Assembly: GCF_947496875.1 (NCBI RefSeq)
Contig: NZ_CANMEH010000021.1
Coordinates: 1 to 38,010, forward strand
Direction of reading: 5' to 3'
DNA length: 38,010 nucleotides
From: an uncultured Paracoccus sp.
GTDB taxonomy: Bacteria > Pseudomonadota > Alphaproteobacteria > Rhodobacterales > Rhodobacteraceae
Position numbers and translations under genes: made by a program. Below the pieces are notes generated by a model, which was given only the letters and a program-made list of their open reading frames with translations, made no database searches and was not told where the DNA came from. This document shows positions 31,992-38,010 of the stretch, piece by piece; positions within the stretch are counted from its first letter, which is position 1, and each line of letters starts with the position of its first letter.

Positions 31992-32408
31992 TCAGCCTGC
32001 CCTCAATGGTTCGAGCGCGATATCGGCGAGCGTCGCGCGATCGAGGTCGGCGAGAAAGGCCGCCTCGGCCGAGCGCATGCGCGCCTTGAGCCGACAGCGG
32101 CCGTCAAGCGTGCAGGCGCCGCCACCCCCGCTCAGGCATTCGACGAGCGGCTGGCCCTCTTCAAGCAGGCGCACAACGGCGCCGAGCCGGATCTCCGACG
32201 CAGGCCGGGCCAGTGCCGCCCCGCCGCCACCGCCGCGCCGGGTTTCGATCAGCCCGGCCTGCGCAAGCCGCTGCATGATCTTGGCCAGATGGTTGCGCGA
32301 CAGCCCGAACTCGTCGGCCAGATCGGCGGTCGAAAAGGCGCGATCCGGCGCGCTCGCCATGCGCATCAGCATGCGCAGGCCGTAGTCGGTGAAGGAGGTG
32401 AGGCGCAT
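31992..32408 (-). CDS. Rrf2 family regulator, NsrR-like (module B)
   Basis: A 138-residue Rrf2 protein close to the one at 29023: MRLTSFTDYGLRMLMRMASA, FGLSRNHLAKIMQRLAQAGL (recognition helix region), RRGGGGGAALARP (a glycine-rich wing), and ECLSGGGGACTLDGRC with the same C-x7-C-x5-C spacing for an Fe-S cluster. It is divergent from a truncated haemoglobin gene and upstream of the HTHP-DUF6522-CBS genes on the same strand. NO sensing is inferred from family and neighbours. Confidence 0.85.
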   Translation of the reverse strand: MRLTSFTDYGLRMLMRMASAPDRAFSTADLADEFGLSRNHLAKIMQRLAQAGLIETRRGGGGGAALARPASEIRLGAVVRLLEEGQPLVECLSGGGGACTLDGRCRLKARMRSAEAAFLADLDRATLADIALEPLRAG

Positions 32409-32428
32409 CGCCGCGAGTGGCCTGCAGG

Positions 32429-32451
32429 AATTGGTATTTACAGCAGGTCTA
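32429..32451. promoter_or_regulatory. Candidate operator half-site, module B
   Basis: AATTGGTA-TTTACAG lies between the divergent Rrf2 and globin genes and matches the left arm of the palindromes at 18768 and 29497; the right arm (CAGGTCT) is degenerate. GGTATTTACA at 32433-32442 is identical to the module A copy. TTTACA may be the globin -35, and the same bases overlap a possible - strand -10 for the Rrf2 gene. Confidence 0.45.
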
Positions 32452-32485
32452 GCCTTGTTTGCAAGACCCGAACCGCGAGGCCGTC

Positions 32486-32941
32486 ATGTCCACCGCCGAA
32501 CCATCCGCACAGATCGCCTCCGCCCGGCCGGAGATGACGGCGGCCATCATGGCGGAAACGGGCCTCGACGAGGACGTCCTGCGCGACCTCGTCCATTCCT
32601 TCTACGCCAAGGTCCGCCGCGATGCGGTGCTCGGCCCGATTTTTGCTGCGCGGATATCGGACTGGGACCCTCACCTTGAGCGCATGGTCGCCTTCTGGTC
32701 CTCGGTCGCGCTGATGACCGGCCGCTACCATGGCCGCCCGGTGCCCGCGCACACGCCGCTGCCGATCCACGGGGCCCATTTCGAACGCTGGCTGGGACTG
32801 TTCCGCGAGACCGCGCGGGAGGTTTGCTCCCCCGCGGGCGCCGCGCATGTCATCGAACGGGCCGAACGCATTGCCCGCTCGCTCCACATCGCCGTCACGG
32901 AGGCACAGGCTGCCCCCGACGCCATTCCCGCCTTGAGCTGA
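32486..32941 (+). CDS. Group 3 truncated haemoglobin (module B)
   Basis: A 151-residue truncated globin, the paralogue of the 18834 gene. Shared stretches include LVHSFYAKVRRDAVLGPIFA, HLERMVAFWSSVALMTGRYH and HFERWLGLFRETAREV, and the C terminus AHVIERAERIARSLHIAV is identical. ATG 32486 gives the same N-terminal length as the other copy. It is the first gene of a + strand operon that continues to the cupin gene at 35926. Confidence 0.9.
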   Translation: MSTAEPSAQIASARPEMTAAIMAETGLDEDVLRDLVHSFYAKVRRDAVLGPIFAARISDWDPHLERMVAFWSSVALMTGRYHGRPVPAHTPLPIHGAHFERWLGLFRETAREVCSPAGAAHVIERAERIARSLHIAVTEAQAAPDAIPALS

Positions 32942-32956
32942 TGAAAGGATCCCCAG

Positions 32957-33445
32957 ATGTCCGATGCCGCCCCGATCCACGACGCCGCCGAACTGACCCG
33001 CTACATCGAGACGCGGTACCACGCGCGACACCGCGAACAGTTGCCGCCGCTGGCCGCGATGGCCGCGAAGGTCGAAGACGTGCACTTCGGCGACGACCAT
33101 GTGCCCGATGGGCTCTCGGACGTCCTGCGCCGCATGATCGGCGAGATGGAGGTCCACATGAAGAAGGAGGAATTGATCCTCTTTCCCGCCATCCGCAGGG
33201 GTGGCGGCCCCGGCATCGAGAACCCGATCGCCGTGATGCGGGCCGATCATGACGACCACGCCGCAGAGGTCGCCGAAATCCGCCGTCTGACCCGCGAACT
33301 GACACTGCCCGAAGGCGCCTGCGGCACCTGGACGGCACTCTATGCGAGGCTGGACGAATTCATCACCGATCTCGAGGAACACATGCGGCTGGAAAACGAC
33401 GTGCTGTTTCCGCAGTTCGAGCCTGGAAACACCGCTCATGCCTGA
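32957..33445 (+). CDS. Hemerythrin-domain protein (module B)
   Basis: A 162-residue hemerythrin-like protein paralogous to 19307. Ligand motifs are RYHARHREQLPPL, EMEVHMKKEELILFPAI, RADHDDHAAEVAEI and EEHMRLENDVLFPQF. It lacks the ScdA N-terminal domain. Spacing to the globin gene (15 nt) matches module A. The end overlaps the AhpD-like gene by 8 nt. Confidence 0.88.
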   Translation: MSDAAPIHDAAELTRYIETRYHARHREQLPPLAAMAAKVEDVHFGDDHVPDGLSDVLRRMIGEMEVHMKKEELILFPAIRRGGGPGIENPIAVMRADHDDHAAEVAEIRRLTRELTLPEGACGTWTALYARLDEFITDLEEHMRLENDVLFPQFEPGNTAHA

Positions 33446-33776
33446 TCTTCATTTTCCACAGGCAACGCGCGCCCATGCCGAGCGGCGGCACGCCCTTGCG
33501 CCAGCGGCGGACGACGCCTTCCGCGCCTTCTCCAAGGCGGTGTTCGCCGAAGGCGCGCTCGATGCGCGCACCAAGCAGATCATCGCCGTGGCCGTTGCCC
33601 ATGTCACGCAATGCCCCTGGTGCATCGAGGGCCATGTCAGGGCGGCCCGGCGCGCGGGTGCCACGCCGGAGCAGATCATGGAGGCGATCTGGGTCGCCGC
33701 CGAGATGCGGGCCGGCGCCGCCTTCGCCCATTCGATCAAGGCGCTGGACCTGATGGAGGACGACCCCGCGTCATGA
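33438..33776 (+). CDS. AhpD-like carboxymuconolactone decarboxylase family protein (module B)
   Basis: A 112-residue paralogue of the 20179 gene, with the same redox motif (TQCPWCIEGHVRAARR) and helix (MEAIWVAAEMRAGAAFAHSI). The ATG at 33438 lies inside the hemerythrin gene and gives a protein of the same length as the module A copy. Its stop overlaps the nitronate monooxygenase start by ATGA. Peroxide or thiol relay activity is inferred from the family. Confidence 0.88.
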   Translation: MPDLHFPQATRAHAERRHALAPAADDAFRAFSKAVFAEGALDARTKQIIAVAVAHVTQCPWCIEGHVRAARRAGATPEQIMEAIWVAAEMRAGAAFAHSIKALDLMEDDPAS

Positions 33777-34828
33777 CGGATGGCCTGTATCCCGCGCTGC
33801 GCACACCGCTCTGCGATCTGCTGGGCTGTGACGTGCCGATCCTGCTGGCCGGCATGGGCGGCGTGTCCCGCTGGGAGTTGGCGGCGGCTGTGGCCAAGGC
33901 TGGCGGCTATCCGACGCTCGGCATGGTGCGCGAGGCGCCCGAGCTGATCGCGCGCGAAGTTCAGGCGCTGCGGGCGGCGACCGACCGGTCCTTCGCGGTC
34001 AACCTGATCCCGGCGGCGACCGACCCGGACCTGCTCGACGCCCAGATCGCCTGCTGTCTCGACCTCGGCGTCGGGGCCTTCTCGTTCTTCTGGGACGTGG
34101 TGCCCTCGGCTGTGGAGCGCGTGAAGGCGGCGGGCTGCCTCGTCCTGCACCAGGCCGGCACGGTGCAGGCGGCGCGCGATGCCGAGGCAGCGGGTGCGGA
34201 CGTGTTGATCGCGCAGGGCGTCGAGGCGGGCGGGCACGTCCACGGGCGCATCGGCGCCTTCGCCCTGACGGCGGAGATCCTGTCCGGGTCCCGGGTGCCG
34301 GTCGTTGTCTCCGGCGGGATCGTCGATGGACGGGGGCTCGCCGCCGCCCTCGCCATGGGGGCAGTGGGCGTGCATTGCGGCACGGCCTTTCTGGCGACCA
34401 CCGAATCCTTCGCCCATGACAGGCACAAGCGCCGACTGGCGGCGGCCCCGGCTGCGGACACCGTTCTCACCGATGTCTTCGTTCTGAACTGGCCGCGCGG
34501 CGCGGCCGTTCGCGTTCTGGCCAATACCGTGACGGAGGCGCTCGGCGACCGCCTTCTGGGTCACGACCCCGACGCCCTGCCGCGGGAGCCCATCGCCTGG
34601 GACGATGGCGTTCCCCGCCTGCGGTTCAGCACGGATTCGCCCCTGCGCACGACGACGGGGGATCTGGAGGCGATGGCGCTCTATGCAGGCCAGGGCGTGG
34701 GGCGGATCACGGACGTCGTTCCCGCCGGCGAGCGCCTGCGCCTGATGGCGGACGAGGCGACAGTCTTGCTGGGCCGCTTCCGGTCCGACGGTTGCGGGCA
34801 CGAGGAGGCACGTCATGGCGGGGAATGA
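33773..34828 (+). CDS. Nitronate monooxygenase (2-nitropropane dioxygenase family)
   Basis: A 351-residue FMN-dependent TIM-barrel enzyme. Visible are PILLAGMGGVSRWELAAAVA, the FMN and active-site loop DVLIAQGVEAGGHVHG with its histidine, and the phosphate-binding VVSGGIVDGRGLAAALAMGA followed by VHCGTAFLATTES. The family oxidises nitronates to carbonyl compounds and nitrite. It is coupled to the AhpD-like gene (ATGA) and overlaps the next gene by 14 nt. Removal of nitro compounds formed under nitrosative stress would fit the operon. Confidence 0.88.
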   Translation: MTDGLYPALRTPLCDLLGCDVPILLAGMGGVSRWELAAAVAKAGGYPTLGMVREAPELIAREVQALRAATDRSFAVNLIPAATDPDLLDAQIACCLDLGVGAFSFFWDVVPSAVERVKAAGCLVLHQAGTVQAARDAEAAGADVLIAQGVEAGGHVHGRIGAFALTAEILSGSRVPVVVSGGIVDGRGLAAALAMGAVGVHCGTAFLATTESFAHDRHKRRLAAAPAADTVLTDVFVLNWPRGAAVRVLANTVTEALGDRLLGHDPDALPREPIAWDDGVPRLRFSTDSPLRTTTGDLEAMALYAGQGVGRITDVVPAGERLRLMADEATVLLGRFRSDGCGHEEARHGGE

Positions 34829-35576
34829 CGGGTCCGAGGGCCGCTACGCCTCTCCGCCCTGCATGGCGGGCGAGATCGCGCCCGATTATTTCGATCCGCT
34901 GGGCGTCGACCCGGAACAGGCGCGCGACGTCGCGCGCCGGCGCCGGGCCGAGCGCCTGCGACTGCGCGCCGAGCGCCAGGCGTTGAGCGTGGATGCGCGG
35001 GTCGCCGTGGGGGCCGCGTTGTCGGGTCACCTGCGCGACCTTCTGGCAGACCGTTTCGGCGACATGCGGGATCGCGTCTTCTCGGCCTACTGGCCGATCA
35101 AGGGCGAGCCCGACCTGCGCCCCCTGATGGCTGATCTGCACGGGACGGGCGTCCAGGTCGCGCTGCCCCTCGTCGAGGTCAAACAGGCCCCGCTCGTCTT
35201 CCGCCGCTGGACGCCGGAGACACGCATGGTGCGGGGTGATTGGAACATCCCTGTTCCGCCGCCGGAGTCAGAGGTCGTGACGCCGGACGTGGCCCTTGCT
35301 CCGCTTGTCGGCTGGGACCGGGCCGGCTATCGGCTCGGCTATGGCGGCGGCTACTTCGACCGCACGCTCGCGCATCTCGCGCCGCGCCCCTTCGTTATCG
35401 GCATAGGCCTGCAGGCGGCCGAACTCGCGACGATCTACCCGCAGCCCCACGACGTGCCGCTGGACGCGATCATCACCGAGGAGGGTGTGCAGGTCATGCG
35501 CCTGGCCGAGCGGACGGAACAGCATGACCCCGCAGAGCACACCTCTGGTGCGACGGAGAGACCACAATGGCGCTGA
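34815..35576 (+). CDS. 5-formyltetrahydrofolate cyclo-ligase family protein
   Basis: A 253-residue protein of the 5-FCL fold, which normally converts 5-formyl-THF to 5,10-methenyl-THF with ATP. The signature RLGYGGGYFDRTLAHLAPRP is clear, preceded by VALAPLVGWDRAGYRLG. The N terminus has a roughly 40-residue extension (GRYASPPCMAGEI) seen in a subgroup of homologues, so the substrate may differ from the housekeeping enzyme. It overlaps both neighbours (14 nt upstream, 10 nt downstream). Confidence 0.85.
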   Translation: MAGNDGSEGRYASPPCMAGEIAPDYFDPLGVDPEQARDVARRRRAERLRLRAERQALSVDARVAVGAALSGHLRDLLADRFGDMRDRVFSAYWPIKGEPDLRPLMADLHGTGVQVALPLVEVKQAPLVFRRWTPETRMVRGDWNIPVPPPESEVVTPDVALAPLVGWDRAGYRLGYGGGYFDRTLAHLAPRPFVIGIGLQAAELATIYPQPHDVPLDAIITEEGVQVMRLAERTEQHDPAEHTSGATERPQWR

Positions 35577-35926
35577 AACATGCCGCCGCAGGCGAGGCCG
35601 TCGATCTCCGCCCGCTCGGCGCCCGTCTCTCCGCCGCCAGAACGCACGCCATCGTCCGCACGTCGAGCTTCGAGGCGGTGCGCCTCGTCGTGCCTGCAGG
35701 TGTCGAGATCCCCTCGCACAGGGTCCCAGGCCGGATCACCCTCCAATGCATCGAGGGGCACGCCCAGCTCGGGCTGTCCGACGCGACAATCGACTTGCGG
35801 GCGGGCGATTGGGTCTATCTCGATGGCGACGAGTCGCATTCGGTGAAGGGAATGGAGGATGCATCGTTGCTTCTGACAATTCTGTTTGCGACCGACGGCA
35901 AGACGCCGGAACCTGGTCGTGAATAG
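35567..35926 (+). CDS. Small cupin-domain protein
   Basis: A 119-residue single-domain cupin. The first motif region contains VPAGVEIPSHRVPGRITLQC and the second LRAGDWVYLDGDESHSVKGM. The histidines are HR in motif one and H in motif two, fewer than in canonical metal-binding cupins, so metal affinity is uncertain. It overlaps the cyclo-ligase gene by 10 nt and ends the module B operon. Confidence 0.82.
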   Translation: MALKHAAAGEAVDLRPLGARLSAARTHAIVRTSSFEAVRLVVPAGVEIPSHRVPGRITLQCIEGHAQLGLSDATIDLRAGDWVYLDGDESHSVKGMEDASLLLTILFATDGKTPEPGRE

Positions 35927-36020
35927 AATGCACAGCATGCGCGGCATGTGTTTTCAATTGTTCCCGACAGGTGTTTTCGTTCAGGTACGCTTGTGCCGTT
36001 GTGCAGGGCGGCGCGACCGT

Positions 36021-36042
36021 CACGGATCGGGCATGATCCGTG
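36021..36042. promoter_or_regulatory. Perfect inverted repeat upstream of the P450 gene
   Basis: CACGGATC and GATCCGTG flank the 6-nt GGGCAT in the 274-bp space between the cupin and P450 genes. It could be an operator for P450 expression or a hairpin ending the module B transcript. No T-run follows. Apart from it, the space holds no gene I can support. Confidence 0.5.
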
Positions 36043-36200
36043 TTACCGGACGCACGCAGGAGAATGATCGGCGCTGTAACTGATCCCACGTTCCAACTAC
36101 GATAATGGCGCAAGGCGCGAGGACCGGCAGTTCGACCACGCGATGCAGCGGACAAACCTCACGCACGATAGTTCAGACCAGCCAGAATGAGAGCAGCGCG

Positions 36201-37343
36201 ATGACCGATCACATGCCTGACGACGTGTCGCCTGCCGGGCGTGATCTGCGCGCATACACCGATGAATTGCGGCCACTTTTCCCGGTGGTCAGGAACGACG
36301 CCGGCGAATATGTATTGCTTCGACACGCCGATGTCGCCGCCGCCGCCCTCGACGACGTTCGCTTTTCAAGCGCAGTATCCCGCCACCTGCAGATTCCCAA
36401 TGGTCTGGACGGAGAGGACCACTCCCGATTCCGCAGTGTTGTCGACCGGTACCTGACCGGCGACGCGCTGGAGCCCTTCCTGCCGGTTTTCGAAGGCGTC
36501 GCCGTCCGTCTGGTGGCGGCCCTGCCGCGCGGCAAGCCGTTGGATGCGGTCGGCGACATCGGCGCCGTCTTCGCGGTACGCGCGCAATGTGCGTGGCTGG
36601 GTTGGCCGTCCGAGTTGGAGCCGCGTCTGCTGAACTGGATGGAGGCCAACCACGCTGCCACCCGATCGGGCGACTACGAACGGACCGCGGAGGTCGCCGG
36701 GGAATTCGACGAGATCATCCGGTCCGTACTCGCCCCCCGTCTGTCCGGGACAGACGCGGCCAGCGACGACGTGACCGCGCGGCTTTGCCGCGAGACCGTC
36801 GACGGGCGACCGCTGACGGAACCGGAGTTGACCTCGATCCTGCGCAACTGGACCGGGGGTGACCTTGGGTCGATGGCGCTATGCGTTGGTGTGGTCGTCG
36901 CGCATCTGAGCCGGGAACCGGACCTTGCGGCGCGGATGCGCACGGCCCCGGACGCTGAAATGGACGCGATCATCGACGAAATCCTGCGTCTGGACGACCC
37001 GTTCGTCTCCAACCGCCGGGTCACGACCTGTCCCGTTCGTGTCGGCGGCACGGACATTCCGGCAGGCGCTCGCGTGAAGCTTCACTGGACATCGGCCAAT
37101 CGCGACGAGGCGGTTTTCGGACGGGGCGATTTCGACCCAAAGCACCATGCCGCGGCAAACCTCGTCTACGGCATCGGCAGACATGTGTGCCCGGGCCGGC
37201 TGTTGGCCACCTGGCAACTGCGGATCGCGCTTCGGGCACTGCTTGCTTCCGTGCACAGGATCGAATTTGCGCAAGATATGGAACCGGAACGGGAAGTCTC
37301 TCCTGTCGGCGGCTTCCGCCGGGTGTGGATCGTGCTCCACTGA
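36201..37343 (+). CDS. Cytochrome P450
   Basis: A 380-residue soluble bacterial P450. The haem-thiolate loop is VYGIGRHVCPGRLLA, with the axial cysteine at residue 330; the K-helix is read as DEILRLDDPFVSNRR. The I-helix, normally AGxDT/AGxET, reads TGGDLGSMALCVG and lacks the usual acid-alcohol pair that delivers protons for O2 activation. A non-standard reaction, such as peroxide- or NO-linked chemistry, is therefore possible but is inference. The ATG at 36201 (MTDHMPDD) is preferred; the frame is open to 36105. No ferredoxin or reductase gene is adjacent. Confidence 0.88.
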   Translation: MTDHMPDDVSPAGRDLRAYTDELRPLFPVVRNDAGEYVLLRHADVAAAALDDVRFSSAVSRHLQIPNGLDGEDHSRFRSVVDRYLTGDALEPFLPVFEGVAVRLVAALPRGKPLDAVGDIGAVFAVRAQCAWLGWPSELEPRLLNWMEANHAATRSGDYERTAEVAGEFDEIIRSVLAPRLSGTDAASDDVTARLCRETVDGRPLTEPELTSILRNWTGGDLGSMALCVGVVVAHLSREPDLAARMRTAPDAEMDAIIDEILRLDDPFVSNRRVTTCPVRVGGTDIPAGARVKLHWTSANRDEAVFGRGDFDPKHHAAANLVYGIGRHVCPGRLLATWQLRIALRALLASVHRIEFAQDMEPEREVSPVGGFRRVWIVLH

Positions 37344-37775
37344 TCGGTCGGTGGACCCTGTCCTGGGCATGGGGCATCACCAGCATAAAGATCGTGGCCC
37401 CTAGGAGCTGGTTGAAAAAAATTGCTTTAAATTAAGCATTTGTGTAGAGAAGGTTGGATATCAGGCTCATCCCCTCCGCCACTTGCCCTCGCGAAAGCGT
37501 TCTCCCGATCCGGCTGCGGCCGGATTTTTCCGTTCTCTTTGAGGGTTATGCGGGGGGGGCTGAGCACTGGCCTCGTCGCCAGGAGGCCCGGAAGCGGTCT
37601 CTCAGGGGCGATATTCTCCGGACCTCTCGACTGCCCGATTTTGGTGTAGAGCCTGTATGCCTCAGAAAATAAGGGAACAAATCGAAGGCTGACCTGAACA
37701 CTTCGATGCTAGTGGCGCCATCGAGATGGAACCGGGATCGAACAACTCTGTCGCGCTCTGGCCGAAACACGAGCT
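37344..37775. other. Gene-free stretch with possible insertion-sequence debris
   Basis: No convincing gene is seen in these 432 bases. The section around 37408-37445 is AT-rich (GGTTGAAAAAAATTGC, then TTAAATTAAGC), unlike its surroundings, and 37548-37558 holds a run of eight G in GCGGGGGGGG. The TTTTTTTCAACC read on the - strand recalls ends of IS1182-type elements, but I cannot identify a transposase remnant. Confidence 0.35.
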
Positions 37776-37931
37776 CTATTCTGCTGGCTCGGCGACGGTC
37801 GCGTGCTTCGTGATGATGTCCTGCACCTCGCCCGGCTTGAACGCGACATCCCAAGCCCAGCGTCCGAAACCGCCTGCTGCGTTGATCGCCTTCACCCATT
37901 CGTTCAGCGCGTCCCGCTTGGCCTTGTTCTG
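37776..37931 (-). pseudogene. C-terminal end of a restriction/helicase-type protein, interrupted by an IS
   Basis: Read on the - strand, 51 codons end in a stop at 37776. They contain LNEWVKAINAAGGFGRWAWD and VAFKPGEVQDIITKHATV. The xxWVxAVNxxGxFGRWxWDV pattern is typical of the C termini of large type III restriction or DEAD-box helicase subunits. The frame is cut at 37933/37934, where the IS66-like terminal repeat begins. The rest of the gene is either beyond the IS or lost. Confidence 0.5.
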
Positions 37932-37933
37932 AG

Positions 37934-38010
37934 GTAACCGTCCGGCGTGACCGCTATCCGTTCCAGCGCCACGGCATCAGGTCATCGACCTTGGTGATCT
38001 TGTAGTCGGG
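37934..38010 (-). mobile_element. IS66 family element, one end
   Basis: The boundary begins GTAACCGTCCGGCGTGACCG, resembling the GTAA-type terminal inverted repeats of IS66 elements. The transposase stop lies 20 bp inside it, as expected for the tnpC end. The element continues past the window. The flanking octamer that should be duplicated at the other end is GTTCTGAG (37926-37933). Confidence 0.65.
37954..38010 (-). CDS. tnpC: IS66 transposase (TnpC), C-terminal end only
   Basis: Eighteen codons and a stop are visible: PDYKITKVDDLMPWRWNG. The ending (I/V)DxLxPWxW/Y is the hallmark C terminus of IS66-family TnpC transposases. The remaining gene lies outside the window, so activity cannot be judged. 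Confidence 0.65.
   Translation of the reverse strand, partial: PDYKITKVDDLMPWRWNG

Noticed and set aside
36105..36200. Longer P450 start at 36105
   Set aside because: The added residues are Ser/Thr/Arg-rich, have no ribosome site and extend before the normal P450 N terminus.
1..38010. CRISPR arrays, tRNA or rRNA genes
   Set aside because: I noticed no regularly spaced repeats, no tRNA-like cloverleaf with the TTCGA arm and CCA-side pairing, and no rRNA signature. A covariance-model scan could still find a tRNA fragment missed by eye.

Overview
The window is GC-rich, densely packed DNA. Its gene content (GTA-like tail genes, NnrS/NnrU, hexameric tyrosine-coordinated haem proteins, Rrf2 regulators) points to an alphaproteobacterium, most likely in the Rhodobacteraceae. 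Accessory content dominates: a prophage structural module, a metal-resistance cassette, a large nitric-oxide/iron-sulfur stress region and several broken mobile elements.

Positions 1-15957 hold the head and tail genes of a siphophage-like prophage, all on the + strand and coupled by ATGA/GTGA overlaps. The order is ClpP-like head protease (cut by the window edge), decoration protein, lambda-E-type major capsid protein, head-tail joining protein, DUF6441 protein, tail terminator, tail tube, tail assembly chaperone with a programmed -1 frameshift site, tape measure, and the GTA-like tail tip (DUF2460, DUF2163 hub, NlpC/P60 peptidase, giant TIM-barrel protein). It ends in a shortened DUF2793 gene. 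A two-gene mercury cassette (merA and merR, divergent, sharing a MerR promoter with a 19-bp spacer) sits exactly in the ATGA junction between the DUF6441 and tail-terminator genes.

The phage part stops abruptly against a truncated CBS-domain gene, followed on the - strand by sdhB-sdhC-sdhD without sdhA.

Positions 18036-37343 form a nitrosative-stress and iron-centre region. It has two related modules, each with a truncated haemoglobin, a hemerythrin-domain protein and an AhpD-like protein, plus an HTHP haem protein and a DUF6522 protein nearby. Module A (18328-22798) continues into DUF488, nnrS and nnrU. Module B (30678-35926) adds a CBS protein, an Rrf2 regulator, nitronate monooxygenase, a 5-formyl-THF cyclo-ligase-like protein and a cupin. 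Between them lies a - strand operon (Rrf2 regulator, DUF6522 protein, Mrp-DUF971 fusion, NifU-DUF6522 fusion) divergent from a RIC/ScdA di-iron repair protein. Three of the divergent promoters share a palindromic motif of the form AATCGGTA-N7-TGCCGATT or its left half, a candidate NsrR-like operator. Pyridoxal kinase, MOSC and TDT-transporter genes fill the space between. A cytochrome P450 gene follows module B.

Mobile-element scars are a 3'-truncated IS110 element (about 30306-30700), a chewed DsbA-family isomerase gene, and an IS66-type element at the right edge that interrupts what looks like the end of a restriction/helicase gene. I see no tRNA, rRNA or CRISPR array.
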